Below, piece after piece: positions 1 through 7,497 of a DNA stretch of 16,061 nucleotides. The notes under the pieces are model-generated. The model searched no databases. It was given only the letters and a program-made list of their open reading frames with translations, and was not told the DNA's origin. The stretch comes from Chloroflexota bacterium (lineage in GTDB: Bacteria; Chloroflexota; Dehalococcoidia; Dehalococcoidales; RBG-16-60-22). Position 1 is the first letter of the stretch. Every line of letters begins with the position of its first letter. Both the position numbers and the translations under genes were made by a program. The DNA is taken from the NCBI GenBank assembly GCA_016875955.1, contig VGOH01000008.1, forward strand, positions 1-16,061. Reading direction: 5' to 3'.

Positions 1-260
1 TCGGCGACAAGCGGCCCCAGGGAGTATCCATTGCCGCCCTTGGCGATAACGTGCCCGTGCCCGCGGTGATTGGTGGTGATTATGTCGTCCCCTCTCAGGT
101 TAGCGCATACCCCGGCCGCATTGGCCTCCTGCCCCACGCTCAGGTGAAGAAAGCCGGGGATTTTACCATCGGCGAAGTCTCTGGCCATCTGCTCCTCAAA
201 GAGACGGATGCGCACCATCATCCGGTACATGTCCAGCAATTTCTTCTTCTCAATATCCAT
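1..260 (-). CDS. pdhA: Pyruvate/acetoin dehydrogenase E1 component, alpha subunit (N-terminal part; runs off the window)
   Basis: This is the first 86 codons of a thiamine-diphosphate-dependent 2-oxoacid (or acetoin) dehydrogenase E1 alpha subunit, which decarboxylates the substrate and passes the acyl group to the E2 lipoyl domain. The reading begins MDIEKKKLLDMYRMMVRIR, continues with RLFEEQMARDFADGKIPGFLH and GQEANAAG, and reaches NHRGHGHVIAKG. These are the usual N-terminal helix and substrate/cofactor-channel motifs of the PdhA/AcoA family; the GDG thiamine-binding motif would lie outside the window. The ATG at 260 follows AAAGGAGGT seven bases upstream. Pyruvate and acetoin enzymes cannot be told apart from this part; a beta subunit and E2 would be expected further along the minus strand, beyond position 1. 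The divergent neighbour is an aldehyde:ferredoxin oxidoreductase. Confidence 0.88.
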   Translation of the reverse strand, partial: MDIEKKKLLDMYRMMVRIRLFEEQMARDFADGKIPGFLHLSVGQEANAAGVCANLRGDDIITTNHRGHGHVIAKGGNGYSLGPLVA

Positions 261-312
261 TTATTGACCTCCTTTCATCAGGCTGAACATTGCTTAAAAT
301 TTTGTTTAATTT

Positions 313-341
313 ATTATACTCTACCTAGTCTTCCCCTTCAC
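313..341 (-). promoter_or_regulatory. Putative sigma-70 promoter of the E1 alpha gene
   Basis: On the minus strand a perfect TATAAT lies at 318-313, with a weak -35 (GTGAAG, 341-336) 17 bases upstream. Transcription would start near 306, giving a leader of about 46 bases before the ATG at 260. The -10 is convincing and the -35 is poor. Confidence 0.45.
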
Positions 342-373
342 CCGTTTTTTTAAAGGCACTATTTGCCCATGTT

Positions 374-589
374 TGTTCTTTTACTCACCCCCTTTATCCC
401 CCTCTCAAACAGGTTTGTCTTTTATGCCCATTTTAATAATGTTTGAGAGGGGGAGGGATTTTTGAGAGGGGGCGGAGCCCCCTCTCCTCTATACTCCCCT
501 CTCCAGCCATTTATGCCTGTGGTCTTTTACCGGTGATTCTGGCTGGAGAGGGGACAGGGGTGAGGCGTCAACTGCCAACCAAAGGCAAA
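374..589 (+). repeat. Interspersed hairpin-rich repeat, copy A (MITE-like)
   Basis: A ~217-bp element found again, inverted, at 8346-8564 with roughly 85-90 % identity by eye. It is bounded by an inverted pair CTCACCCC (384-391) / GGGGTGAG (557-564). Inside are three hairpins: a 13-bp perfect stem CCCCCTCTCAAAC (398-410) / GTTTGAGAGGGGG (441-453); a 10-bp stem GAGAGGGGGC (464-473) / GCCCCCTCTC (477-486) with a GGA loop; and a 13-bp stem CCCCTCTCCAGCC (496-508) / GGCTGGAGAGGGG (541-553). A 60-codon open frame across it (443-625) looks accidental. It has no transposase and resembles a non-autonomous mobile element or a structured intergenic repeat family. It sits between the promoters of two divergent genes. 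Confidence 0.85.
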
Positions 590-627
590 CAGAACCTTAA
601 AAAATATATGGACACACCAGCCTGAAC

Positions 628-656
628 TGGAAATATTGAGATGCATCCGTTATAAT
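628..656 (+). promoter_or_regulatory. Putative sigma-70 promoter of the AOR gene
   Basis: TATAAT at 651-656 is preceded, 17 bases upstream, by TGGAAA (628-633, four of six consensus bases). Transcription would start near 663, leaving a leader of about 95 bases before the ATG at 760. The stretch from 671 to 742 is AT-rich and I see no other structure in it. Confidence 0.5.
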
Positions 657-670
657 GCTCGGCAGCATTA
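653..670. promoter_or_regulatory. Palindrome overlapping the AOR promoter -10 and start point
   Basis: TAATGCT (653-659) and AGCATTA (664-670) form a perfect 7-bp inverted repeat with a CGGC centre. It covers the end of the -10 hexamer and the likely start point, which is where a repressor operator would be expected. It could equally form a small hairpin at the 5' end of the transcript. Confidence 0.4.
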
Positions 671-759
671 TTGGTCGGGTTTGAAAATTCAGCTGGACTG
701 ATGCACAATATATAAAATATTAACCAAAATACCACTCTAACCATAAAGGAGGGAACATA

Positions 760-2589
760 ATGGTCAAAGGTTACATGGGAAAACTGTTATTCGTTGACCT
801 GGCCAAGGGGGCATGTCAGGAAAAAGTGTTGAGTGAGGAGCTGTGCCGGGATTTTATGGGGGGTTATGGCATGGGCGCCCGGATTCTTTACGAGCAGATG
901 AAGCCCAAAGCCGATGCGCTGGGCCCAGGCAATATGCTCGGTTTCCTGACCGGACCGCTTACCGGCACGCCAACCATGAGCAGCGGAAGATTCGTGGTGG
1001 TGGCTAAATCGCCGCTGACCGGCACCTGGGGAGATGCTAACTGCGGCGGCGACTTTGGTCCAAGGCTGAAATTCGCCGGCTTTGACGGCGTTTTCTTCAG
1101 CGGTGTGGCCACAAAACCAGTCTATCTTTCCATTGTGGACGGCAAAGCCGAAATCAAAGACGCCGCTGGTCTCTGGGGCAAAGACTGTCTGGAAACGGAG
1201 GACAATTTAAAAGGTATTTACGGCAGAAATGCCGGCGTCGCCTGCATCGGCCCGGCCGGGGAGAAGCTGGCCTTAACGGCCGCCGTCATTAATGAACAGG
1301 GCCGTGCTGCCGGCAGGTCAGGCCTGGGAGCGGTGATGGGCGCCAAGAAATTAAAGGCCGTGGTGGTCAGGGGCAACATGAAGATTCCCATGGCCGATGA
1401 AGCCAAAGCCAAGGAACTGAGGCAGAAATGGACCCGTCAACTGAAAGGCGCGGGGCCAACGTTCGTAAAATACGGCACCGCTGGCCTTACCGAGAGCAGC
1501 GCCATGAGCGGAGATTCCCCGGTGAAGAACTGGGCGGGGTCCGGGCCCGATGATTTTCCCACTGCCAAGCGAGTCAGCGATGATGCGGTCATCGCCGAGC
1601 AGGAACGCAAATATGGCTGCTGGCAGTGCCCCATCCGCTGCGGCGGCCACATGAAGGCCAGGCCAGGGCGCGCCCGTGTCAGCCACAAGCCGGAATACGA
1701 GACGCTGTGTATGGCCGGCACCCTGTGCCTCAACGATGATTTGGAGTCAATCATTCGTTTCAACGATATCTGTAATGCCTATGGCCTTGATACTATCTCC
1801 GTTGGCTCTGCAATCGCCTTCGCCATAGAGTGCTATGAGAATGGCATCCTTACCAAAGCCGATACCGGCATGGCGCTGAAATGGCGGGATGGCAAGGCCG
1901 TGGTGGCACTCGCCGATAAGATTGCCAAGCGGGAAGGTATTGGTGCGCTACTGGCCGATGGCGTTATGCGCGCCGCGCAGAAAATAGGCAAGGGCTCCGA
2001 GCAGTTTGCCGTGCACGTGCAGGGCCAGGAATTGCCGGCTCACGACCCGAGGTTCACACCGGCTCTGTCCGCAACCTACCGCATGGACGGCACACCAGGG
2101 CGGCATACCCAGGGAGGACGGGCCTGGTTAATGGGCACCGACTGGATTACCGACCCCCGTGAGAACAAATACGATTATACCAATACCGGCGAGCTGCAAA
2201 AGATGTCGACCAATATGGTGCACGTAGTCAATGCTGCTGGCATATGTCTCTTTGCCTACCTCTCTTATCCCACGCAGTTCATCCCTGATTTTCTGACTGC
2301 GGTCACCGGCCAGAAATATGACATTGACGCATGCCTGAAAATCGGCGAGCGCATCGCCAACATGCGGCACCTGTTCAACCTGAGAGAAGGTCTCAATCCG
2401 CTGAAATACTTCTTTAATCCAAGGGCTCTGGGCAGACCGCCGCTGAAAAAGGGCCCGGTAGCTGACGTAACGCTGGATGACGAGACCATGGTCCGGGACT
2501 ATCTCAAGGCCATGGACTGGGATACCGCGACCACCAGGCCCAGTGCCAAGAAGCTAAAAGAACTCGGCTTGGCCGGCCTAATGAAATAA
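760..2589 (+). CDS. Aldehyde:ferredoxin oxidoreductase family protein (tungsten-pterin enzyme)
   Basis: A 609-residue member of the AOR family, cytoplasmic enzymes that oxidise aldehydes to carboxylic acids, or run in reverse, with ferredoxin as partner and a tungsto-bispterin plus one [4Fe-4S] cluster. The N-terminus has the family start GYMGKLLFVDL and the pterin-domain segments GFLTGPLTGTPTMSSGRF (61-78) and SPLTGTWGDANCGGDFGP (84-101). Cluster ligands are visible as C287-x2-C290-x3-C294 (CWQCPIRCGG) with a fourth Cys at 496 (NAAGICLF), close to the positions in characterised AORs. The ATG at 760 follows AAAGGAGGG. The gene stands alone, with its own promoter and convergent to queA; no adjacent ferredoxin-like small subunit is seen. 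The actual aldehyde substrate cannot be read from the sequence. A role in balancing ferredoxin and aldehyde/acid metabolism alongside the divergent dehydrogenase gene is an inference. Confidence 0.95.
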   Translation: MVKGYMGKLLFVDLAKGACQEKVLSEELCRDFMGGYGMGARILYEQMKPKADALGPGNMLGFLTGPLTGTPTMSSGRFVVVAKSPLTGTWGDANCGGDFGPRLKFAGFDGVFFSGVATKPVYLSIVDGKAEIKDAAGLWGKDCLETEDNLKGIYGRNAGVACIGPAGEKLALTAAVINEQGRAAGRSGLGAVMGAKKLKAVVVRGNMKIPMADEAKAKELRQKWTRQLKGAGPTFVKYGTAGLTESSAMSGDSPVKNWAGSGPDDFPTAKRVSDDAVIAEQERKYGCWQCPIRCGGHMKARPGRARVSHKPEYETLCMAGTLCLNDDLESIIRFNDICNAYGLDTISVGSAIAFAIECYENGILTKADTGMALKWRDGKAVVALADKIAKREGIGALLADGVMRAAQKIGKGSEQFAVHVQGQELPAHDPRFTPALSATYRMDGTPGRHTQGGRAWLMGTDWITDPRENKYDYTNTGELQKMSTNMVHVVNAAGICLFAYLSYPTQFIPDFLTAVTGQKYDIDACLKIGERIANMRHLFNLREGLNPLKYFFNPRALGRPPLKKGPVADVTLDDETMVRDYLKAMDWDTATTRPSAKKLKELGLAGLMK

Positions 2590-2650
2590 AAAGGTAAAAT
2601 AGAGATTATAAAAATATAAAAAATTATCGCCATAGCCACAGGTTTTGTAT

Positions 2651-3691
2651 TTAGAGAATCAGCATGGCATCGCCAAAGCTGTAAAAGCGATAGCCAGCGG
2701 TGATGGCCTCCTGGTAGGCGTTAGCGATAAATTTTTTACCGGCAAAGGCGGTCACCAGCATCAGCAGTGTGGAGCGGGGCAGGTGAAAGTTGGTGACCAG
2801 GGCATCTACCATGCGGAAATGGTAGCCGGGCAGGATGTAAAGGCCTACCCAGCCGGTAAACGGCGGAATGCTTTGTGGCGTAAAGAGCTGCGCCACCTGC
2901 TCCAGAAGGCGCACCGTGGTGGTCCCCACACCGATAATCCTTCTTCCCTGCCGTCTGGCTGCGGATAGTTCTTCAGCCACTTCTGTACTTACCACTCCAT
3001 ACTCGCGGTGGATGCGATGCTCTCTGGGGTCTTCCTCCCGTACCGGACTGAAGGTATCCAGGCCGATGTGCAGGCTGACGAAGAGCAGCCGCACCCCTTT
3101 CTTTTCCAGACTGCCCAGCAGCTCCGGCGTGAAGTGCAGGCCGGCGGTCGGCGCCGCCACACTGCCCGCCACCCGGGCATATACCGTCTGATAGCGTTCG
3201 GGGCGGGAGAGGGGAGTGCTTATATACGGCGGCAGCGGCACCTTGCCCAGTTCGGCAAGCAGCCTTTCATCGGAGAGCCTGATTACCTTGACGCCACCCT
3301 CCCCCTGACCGACCACTTCCGCTATAAGGCACGGAGAGGCAGCCGCCTCCGATTCATCCGTTATCTCCACCTGTCCGCCGATGGGAAGTCGTTTGCCCCT
3401 TTTGACCAGCGCCTCCCAGATGCCGTTCTCCAGCCGTCGCAGCAGCAGTATCTCCACCCGGCCACCGCTATCAACTTTGCGCCCGTGGAGTCGGGCCGGG
3501 ATAACCCGGCTCTCGTTGAAAACCAGGACGTCGCCATCGCCAAGGTAATCCGCAAGGTCATGAAAGCGGCGATGCTCAATGGAGCTCTGGCCGCGGTTCA
3601 GCACCATCAGGCGAGAGCTATCCCTGGGCTCAACCGGCGTCTGGGCGATGAGTTCCGGGGGTAAAAGATAATCAAAATCAGCTGTCCTCAC
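2651..3691 (-). CDS. queA: S-adenosylmethionine:tRNA ribosyltransferase-isomerase QueA
   Basis: A 346-residue QueA, which transfers and isomerises the ribosyl part of SAM onto 7-aminomethyl-7-deazaguanine at tRNA position 34 to make epoxyqueuosine. Length is normal for the family. Recognisable segments are the start DFDYLLPPELIAQTP, the SRLMVLNR strand, VAGSVAAPTAGLHFT, IGVGTTTVRLLE, and the C-terminal block PGYHFRMVDALVTNFHLP followed by STLLMLV. The start is GTG at 3691, with AGAGGT about a dozen bases upstream; no ATG gives a better fit to the family N-terminus. No other queuosine genes are in the window. It lies 72 bases downstream of the small ABM-like gene on the same strand and may be cotranscribed with it. 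It is convergent with the AOR gene, with only a 61-bp AT-rich gap and no obvious terminator hairpin. Confidence 0.96.
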   Translation of the reverse strand: MRTADFDYLLPPELIAQTPVEPRDSSRLMVLNRGQSSIEHRRFHDLADYLGDGDVLVFNESRVIPARLHGRKVDSGGRVEILLLRRLENGIWEALVKRGKRLPIGGQVEITDESEAAASPCLIAEVVGQGEGGVKVIRLSDERLLAELGKVPLPPYISTPLSRPERYQTVYARVAGSVAAPTAGLHFTPELLGSLEKKGVRLLFVSLHIGLDTFSPVREEDPREHRIHREYGVVSTEVAEELSAARRQGRRIIGVGTTTVRLLEQVAQLFTPQSIPPFTGWVGLYILPGYHFRMVDALVTNFHLPRSTLLMLVTAFAGKKFIANAYQEAITAGYRFYSFGDAMLIL

Positions 3692-3763
3692 AGGTACACG
3701 TTACCTCTTCGGCAAACTGGCTTTGCCATGCTTGGGAGATTGGGGGCGCATTCAAGCCTTCAT

Positions 3764-4057
3764 CTAATCTTGCGCACCGACCTCGTATATTTCCCGAACC
3801 GGTGATGCCGTCAGGAATTCCTGGAATTTAGCCAGTTGTTCTTTGAAGAAACCGCTCTCCTCAGTGGCGAGGATATCCCGTTCACTATCCCAAAGCGTAA
3901 TGACCACACCTTTACCCGTCTTCCGGTCAACCAGGAAATAGCCGCCACGGGAACCTTTTTTAGCCTTGCGGGCCGGGGCAACATTTTCTCTATAAGCCCT
4001 GATTGCCTCATCCAGCCTGCTCCTCTGCCATTGAAAGCTTACCAAGCGTGCAAACAC
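3764..4057 (-). CDS. Small ABM-like (dimeric alpha/beta-barrel) protein
   Basis: A 97-residue protein with the pattern of a dimeric ferredoxin-like barrel of the antibiotic-biosynthesis-monooxygenase type. It has a beta strand (FARLVSFQW), a helix with a conserved-looking basic end (LDEAIRAYRENVAPARKAK), then GSRGGYFLVDRKTGKGVVITLWDSE and a final helix FFKEQLAKFQEFL. Members range from quinol monooxygenases and heme-degrading enzymes to proteins of unknown role; no catalytic residue set is evident here, so no reaction is assigned. The start is GTG at 4057 behind GGGAGGT, eight bases upstream. It lies between the metF cluster terminator and queA, all on the minus strand. Confidence 0.75.
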   Translation of the reverse strand: MFARLVSFQWQRSRLDEAIRAYRENVAPARKAKKGSRGGYFLVDRKTGKGVVITLWDSERDILATEESGFFKEQLAKFQEFLTASPVREIYEVGAQD

Positions 4058-4122
4058 AGTCTATACCTCCCTTTCCAGTTGCCCATGAAACGGCCCTATT
4101 CTGGCTTAAAATAATATAGCTT

Positions 4123-4154
4123 AAAAATTAAATCGGCGCTAGCGCCTTAATTTA
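4123..4154 (-). terminator. Terminator-like hairpin downstream of metF
   Basis: Read on the minus strand about 60 bases past the metF stop, a perfect 12-base palindrome GGCGCTAGCGCC (4146-4135) is flanked by AAATTAA upstream and TTTAATTTTT downstream. The long GC stem followed by a T-rich run fits a rho-independent terminator for the five-gene cluster. Palindrome symmetry means it could act on plus-strand transcripts too. Confidence 0.6.
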
Positions 4155-4208
4155 ACGCTCGCCAGCGCCCAACTTTTTAACACTTCGCCGATTCAGAATT
4201 TAGTCGTT

Positions 4209-5126
4209 TTACACCACCGGCCGCGGCATCAGGCCTGACTTTTCCACGACCTGGGGAACGATATCCTCCCAGCCCACCGCCATGATATGAATGCCGTGCA
4301 CGCCGGGCATATCCTTGAGCTGCTCGATGATTTCCAGGATAATCCGGACGCCCTCTTCTTTGGGATTTGCCGCATTCTCCATCCGGGTCACGACTTCATC
4401 GGGTACGTACACGCCGGGAACAGAGTCGCGCATGTAGCGCGCCATACCGGCCGACCGTATGGGAATGATGCCGGCCATAATGTGCACCTGTTTATCCAGC
4501 CCCCGCGCCGTCACCATTTCCATCCACCTGGCGAACTTGTCAACATCATAGACGGCCTGCGTCTGAATAAAATCAGCGCCGGCTTTTATTTTCTTGGCCA
4601 GTCGGCTCACCCGGTATTCAAACGGGTCGGCAAAGGGATTGGCAGCGGCCCCGATGAACACGGGCACCTCTCCAGAGATGTCCTCGCCGGCGATGAATTT
4701 TTTCTCATCGCGCATCATTTTCAGGGTCCGAACCAGCTGAATCGAGTCTATATCAAAGACGCCTTTGGCCCCGGGGTGGTTGCCGAACTTCTGGTGGTCG
4801 CCGGAAAGACAGAGGATGTTGCCGATACCCAGGGCGACGGCGCCGAGCACATCGCTCTGCAGCGCCAGCCGGTTGCGGTCGCGGACGACCATCTGCATCA
4901 CCGGCTCAACGCCCTGCTCCTTCAGGAGCAGGCAGCCAGCGAGGCTGGACATGCGCACGATGGCCGTCTGGTTATCGGTGACGTTGACCGCATCGCAGCA
5001 GTGGCGAAGCAGCTCCCCTTTCTTGCGTATGACCTCAGCGCCGGTGCCTTTGGGCGGCCCGGCTTCCGCGGTCACGGCAAACTGGCCACTGGTCAGTATT
5101 CTTTCCAGTCTCGTTCCGGCTTTCAT
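4209..5126 (-). CDS. metF: Methylenetetrahydrofolate reductase, MetF subunit
   Basis: A 305-residue FAD-dependent TIM-barrel protein that reduces 5,10-methylene-THF to 5-methyl-THF. Visible are the N-terminal catalytic-glutamate segment TAEAGPPKG (E21), the loop CLSGDHQKFGNHPGAKGVFD (Asp110), ADFIQTQAVYD (184-194) and GIIPI (219-223). The form is the short one without the eukaryotic regulatory domain. It begins 9 bases after the metV stop, and the stop codon runs straight into its GGAGG ribosome binding site (TAGGAGG), so the two are very likely translationally coupled. In acetogens MetF with MetV makes the MTHFR core, and an extra protein feeds in electrons; here a NuoE/NuoF/HoxU-like set lies directly upstream. 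Roles could be acetogenesis, methyl oxidation in reverse, or methionine supply. It is the last gene of the cluster. Confidence 0.95.
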   Translation of the reverse strand: MKAGTRLERILTSGQFAVTAEAGPPKGTGAEVIRKKGELLRHCCDAVNVTDNQTAIVRMSSLAGCLLLKEQGVEPVMQMVVRDRNRLALQSDVLGAVALGIGNILCLSGDHQKFGNHPGAKGVFDIDSIQLVRTLKMMRDEKKFIAGEDISGEVPVFIGAAANPFADPFEYRVSRLAKKIKAGADFIQTQAVYDVDKFARWMEMVTARGLDKQVHIMAGIIPIRSAGMARYMRDSVPGVYVPDEVVTRMENAANPKEEGVRIILEIIEQLKDMPGVHGIHIMAVGWEDIVPQVVEKSGLMPRPVV

Positions 5127-5135
5127 CTCTGCCTC

Positions 5136-5813
5136 CTATGAGGTGGTGGTGCACTCCGCCTCGACATCTATCTTGCGGGGCCCACCGCTAACGCTCACGC
5201 TCCAGTCCTTGAACGGCTCTATCGCCTCCATCTCTTCAAGCCGCCCCATCTCCGACAGGCGGTCGTATATCAGCTGCCAGGCGCAGGGAATATCCTGCGA
5301 AACTTCACACTTGCCCCCCGAAGAACCGCCGCAGGGCCCATTGAGCAGGCTCTTGGAGCAGCGCACCAGCGGGCAGATGGCGGCTGTTTTCCCCAGCACG
5401 CAGCTGCCGCACTGCAAGCAGACCTCGGTGAAATGCCCCGGGCTGTCTTCCATACCGATAAACAGCGTATTCAACGCCGGATATACCGGCTTTTTGTCCT
5501 TCAGGTGCAGGGCTATGGTCTGCACGCCAACAGCACAGGTCATGGCCAGCACGCAATCGGCTTCTTTAATCCGCCCCGCCTCCTCCTCCAGCGCATACTT
5601 GGTCAGTTCATCGCAGGCGGTGGGGATTATCATCCAGCCGGTGACCTTCTTGCCACTGCTCTCGATTTTCCTTTTCATTTCCAGAACTTCAGACTTGCCG
5701 CCGGTATGGCACATGGTGGCGCAGGTGCCGCAGCCGATGATATACACTTTCTGGCACTTCTCAAGGTAGCCCATCACCTCTTCGGCCGGTTTCTGGCTGG
5801 TAATCGTCTTCAT
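5136..5813 (-). CDS. metV: MetV, zinc/iron-sulfur subunit of acetogen-type methylenetetrahydrofolate reductase
   Basis: A 225-residue Cys-rich protein of the MTHFR C-terminal-domain (MetV) family, which pairs with MetF and relays electrons to its flavin. The N-terminal half has C28-x2-C31-x3-C35 (GCGTCATMCHTGG) in a Rossmann-like segment. The C-terminal half carries C132, C135, C138, C147, C152, then the family signature LNGPCGG (C161), C169 and C177, enough for more than one iron-sulfur or zinc site. The ATG at 5813 follows AAGGAGGG, which overlaps the nuoF-like stop codon (TAAGGAGGG), leaving a 12-base gap. MetV is known from Wood-Ljungdahl acetogens such as Moorella and Acetobacterium as a fixed partner of MetF. 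The number and type of metal sites cannot be set from sequence alone. Confidence 0.9.
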   Translation of the reverse strand: MKTITSQKPAEEVMGYLEKCQKVYIIGCGTCATMCHTGGKSEVLEMKRKIESSGKKVTGWMIIPTACDELTKYALEEEAGRIKEADCVLAMTCAVGVQTIALHLKDKKPVYPALNTLFIGMEDSPGHFTEVCLQCGSCVLGKTAAICPLVRCSKSLLNGPCGGSSGGKCEVSQDIPCAWQLIYDRLSEMGRLEEMEAIEPFKDWSVSVSGGPRKIDVEAECTTTS

Positions 5814-5825
5814 CCTTGTCCCTCC

Positions 5826-7022
5826 TTAGCTGGCGACCCGTTTCTCATACTCGCCGCGGAAGTACTGCAGGCTGTCCATCACCGCATTGGGCGCCGCCTG
5901 TCCCAGGCCGCACATTGATGCCAGCATCATGGCGCTGGAGAGGTCGGCCAGGTTCTGCAGTTCCTTTAGTGAGCCTTCATTTTTAGCGAATTTTGCCAGC
6001 ACCTCCGCCATCACCTCGGTCCCCTGGCGACAGGGCGTGCACTTGCCGCAGGACTCCTCGGCCAGGAACTCCATGGTGCGGTGGACGATATCAATGACAT
6101 CCCGGCTCCGGTTGTAGACGGTAACGGCGCCGGCGCCCAGCACCGCCTCAAAAGCCAGGGGCGTGTCCAATTTTTCGGCGGGTAGTACCCTCCCCGTGGC
6201 GCCGCCAATCTGAACCATCTTGATATTTTTGGCCCCGGCCAGGTCTTCAACCAGTTCCCGCAGCGGACTGCCCAGCGCCATCTCATAGACGCCGGGCTTC
6301 TCAACATCGCCGCTGACGGAAAATACCTTGGTGCCTTTGCTTCTCTCCGTGCCCATCTGGCTGAACCAGGCGGCGCCGTTTAAGATAATCGGCGGGATAT
6401 TCATTAAAGTTTCCACGTTGTTGATGATGGTCGGCTTGCCCCACAGGCCGGAGGTGGTGGGGAAGGGAGGCCGATAGCGCGCTTCTCCCCTTTTGCCCTC
6501 AATTGAGTCCATCAATGCCGACTCTTCGCCGCAGATATAGGCGCCAGCACCCTCGCGGATTTCCAGCTTGAAGCCGTTTAAAAACCCCCTCTGCGTTACC
6601 TGGTCAATGGTACTCTGTAAATGCTGGAGTAGATGGTGGTATTCGGCACGCAGGTAGATGTACCCCTGCTTGGCCCCAATGGCATGGCCGGCGATGAGTA
6701 TCCCTTCAACAAGCGTGAAAGGGTCTTTCTCCAGAATATAGCGGTCTTTAAATGTGCCCACCTCGCCTTCGTCGGCATTGCAGATAACGTATTTAATATC
6801 GCCGGGCGCGGTGCGGGCCCCCTCCCACTTGATGCCGCAGGGAAAGCCGGCCCCACCCCTGCCTCTCAGCCCGGAAGCCTTTATCTCGTTGGTAATCTGC
6901 TCCGGCGTCATTTCCTGGCGGGCCTTGGCCAGCGCCTTGAAGCCATCTTTCGCCAGATAGCTCTCAATCCGCTCCGGGTCAATCACCTCGCAGTTTTTCA
7001 GCACCACCCGTTGCTGCGGCAC
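5826..7022 (-). CDS. nuoF: NuoF/HoxF-like FMN- and NAD(P)H-binding subunit
   Basis: A 398-residue protein of the 51-kDa complex I subunit family, which takes hydride from NAD(P)H onto FMN and passes electrons to a [4Fe-4S] cluster. The glycine-rich GLRGRGGAGFP (51-61), ICNADEGEVGTFKDR (80-94), GAYICGEESALMDSIEG (160-176) and PTIINNVET (197-205) are the FMN/NADH site. SCGKCTPCR (C325, C328, C331) plus C371 supply the cluster. It is core-length only: there is no N-terminal thioredoxin-like fusion and no C-terminal two-cluster ferredoxin domain, both of which occur in many bifurcating hydrogenase HydB/HndC subunits. The start is GTG at 7022 behind GGGGAGG, 16 bases after the nuoE-like stop. NADH versus NADPH preference cannot be read. 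The neighbours point to electron input for MetV/MetF. Confidence 0.93.
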   Translation of the reverse strand: MPQQRVVLKNCEVIDPERIESYLAKDGFKALAKARQEMTPEQITNEIKASGLRGRGGAGFPCGIKWEGARTAPGDIKYVICNADEGEVGTFKDRYILEKDPFTLVEGILIAGHAIGAKQGYIYLRAEYHHLLQHLQSTIDQVTQRGFLNGFKLEIREGAGAYICGEESALMDSIEGKRGEARYRPPFPTTSGLWGKPTIINNVETLMNIPPIILNGAAWFSQMGTERSKGTKVFSVSGDVEKPGVYEMALGSPLRELVEDLAGAKNIKMVQIGGATGRVLPAEKLDTPLAFEAVLGAGAVTVYNRSRDVIDIVHRTMEFLAEESCGKCTPCRQGTEVMAEVLAKFAKNEGSLKELQNLADLSSAMMLASMCGLGQAAPNAVMDSLQYFRGEYEKRVAS

Positions 7023-7038
7023 GAAATAGCCTCCCCAA

Positions 7039-7479
7039 TCACTTATACGATTTCAGAATCTGCTTTATTTTCTCCGGCGTCAGGTCAAGATGAGGGTCCT
7101 GGTTTATGAGCATGGCCGGGGCATGGTCGCACAGGCCAATACAGTTGGTCAGCTCAAACGAGAAGCGGCCATCGGCCGTCGTTTCCCCCGGGCCAATGCC
7201 GAGCTCTTTGGCCACCGCTTCCATTATCATTTCCGCGCCCTTCAGATGGCAGGGCAGGCTCTTGCAGACCAGGATAACATTCCGGCCCAGCGGCCTCGTG
7301 GTCAGGAATGAATAAAAGCTGGCGACGCCGTAGACCTCATGGACCGGTATGGCCAGTGATTCGGCCAGCGCCGCGATAACCTCCTCGGAAACACAGCCAT
7401 GGTGGCGCTGCGCCTCTTTCAGGCGCTCCACGAGCTCAGCCCGCTCTTGCGATGGTTTTTTGACCCTTTTACTCGTCAT
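7039..7479 (-). CDS. nuoE: NuoE/HoxE-like [2Fe-2S] subunit
   Basis: A 146-residue thioredoxin-fold [2Fe-2S] protein of the 24-kDa complex I subunit family, which forms a heterodimer with NuoF-type proteins. The N-terminal helical domain (residues 1-65) ends in the characteristic VYGVASFYSFL. The cluster ligands are C72-x4-C77 (VCKSLPCH) and C113-x3-C117 (NCIGLCDHAP), exactly the family spacing. The ATG at 7479 follows GGAGC eight bases upstream, 18 bases after the HoxU-like stop. It sits between the HoxU-like and NuoF-like genes, the set found in soluble diaphorases (HoxEFU, NAD-linked formate dehydrogenases, HndA/HydC-type hydrogenases). No hydrogenase or formate dehydrogenase catalytic gene is in this window. 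Confidence 0.93.
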   Translation of the reverse strand: MTSKRVKKPSQERAELVERLKEAQRHHGCVSEEVIAALAESLAIPVHEVYGVASFYSFLTTRPLGRNVILVCKSLPCHLKGAEMIMEAVAKELGIGPGETTADGRFSFELTNCIGLCDHAPAMLINQDPHLDLTPEKIKQILKSYK

Positions 7480-7497
7480 ATAACCTGCTCCGCTGGC

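Noticed and set aside
374..589. CRISPR array or tandem repeats suggested by the repeated GAGAGGGG/CCCCTCTC strings
   Set aside because: The strings are arms of nested inverted repeats, not evenly spaced direct repeats with unique spacers.
443..625. A 60-codon frame covering part of repeat A
   Set aside because: The frame is not kept in copy B because of one-base length changes, and the sequence is explained by hairpin arms.
3008..3664. A 218-codon plus-strand frame opposite queA
   Set aside because: QueA is certain on the other strand over the same bases, and the frame has no ribosome binding site or family resemblance.
4287..5141. Long plus-strand frames opposite metF and metV (4287-5141, 4765-5769)
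   Set aside because: They are shadows of clearly identified genes, rich in His/Arg/Ser as expected from reverse reading.
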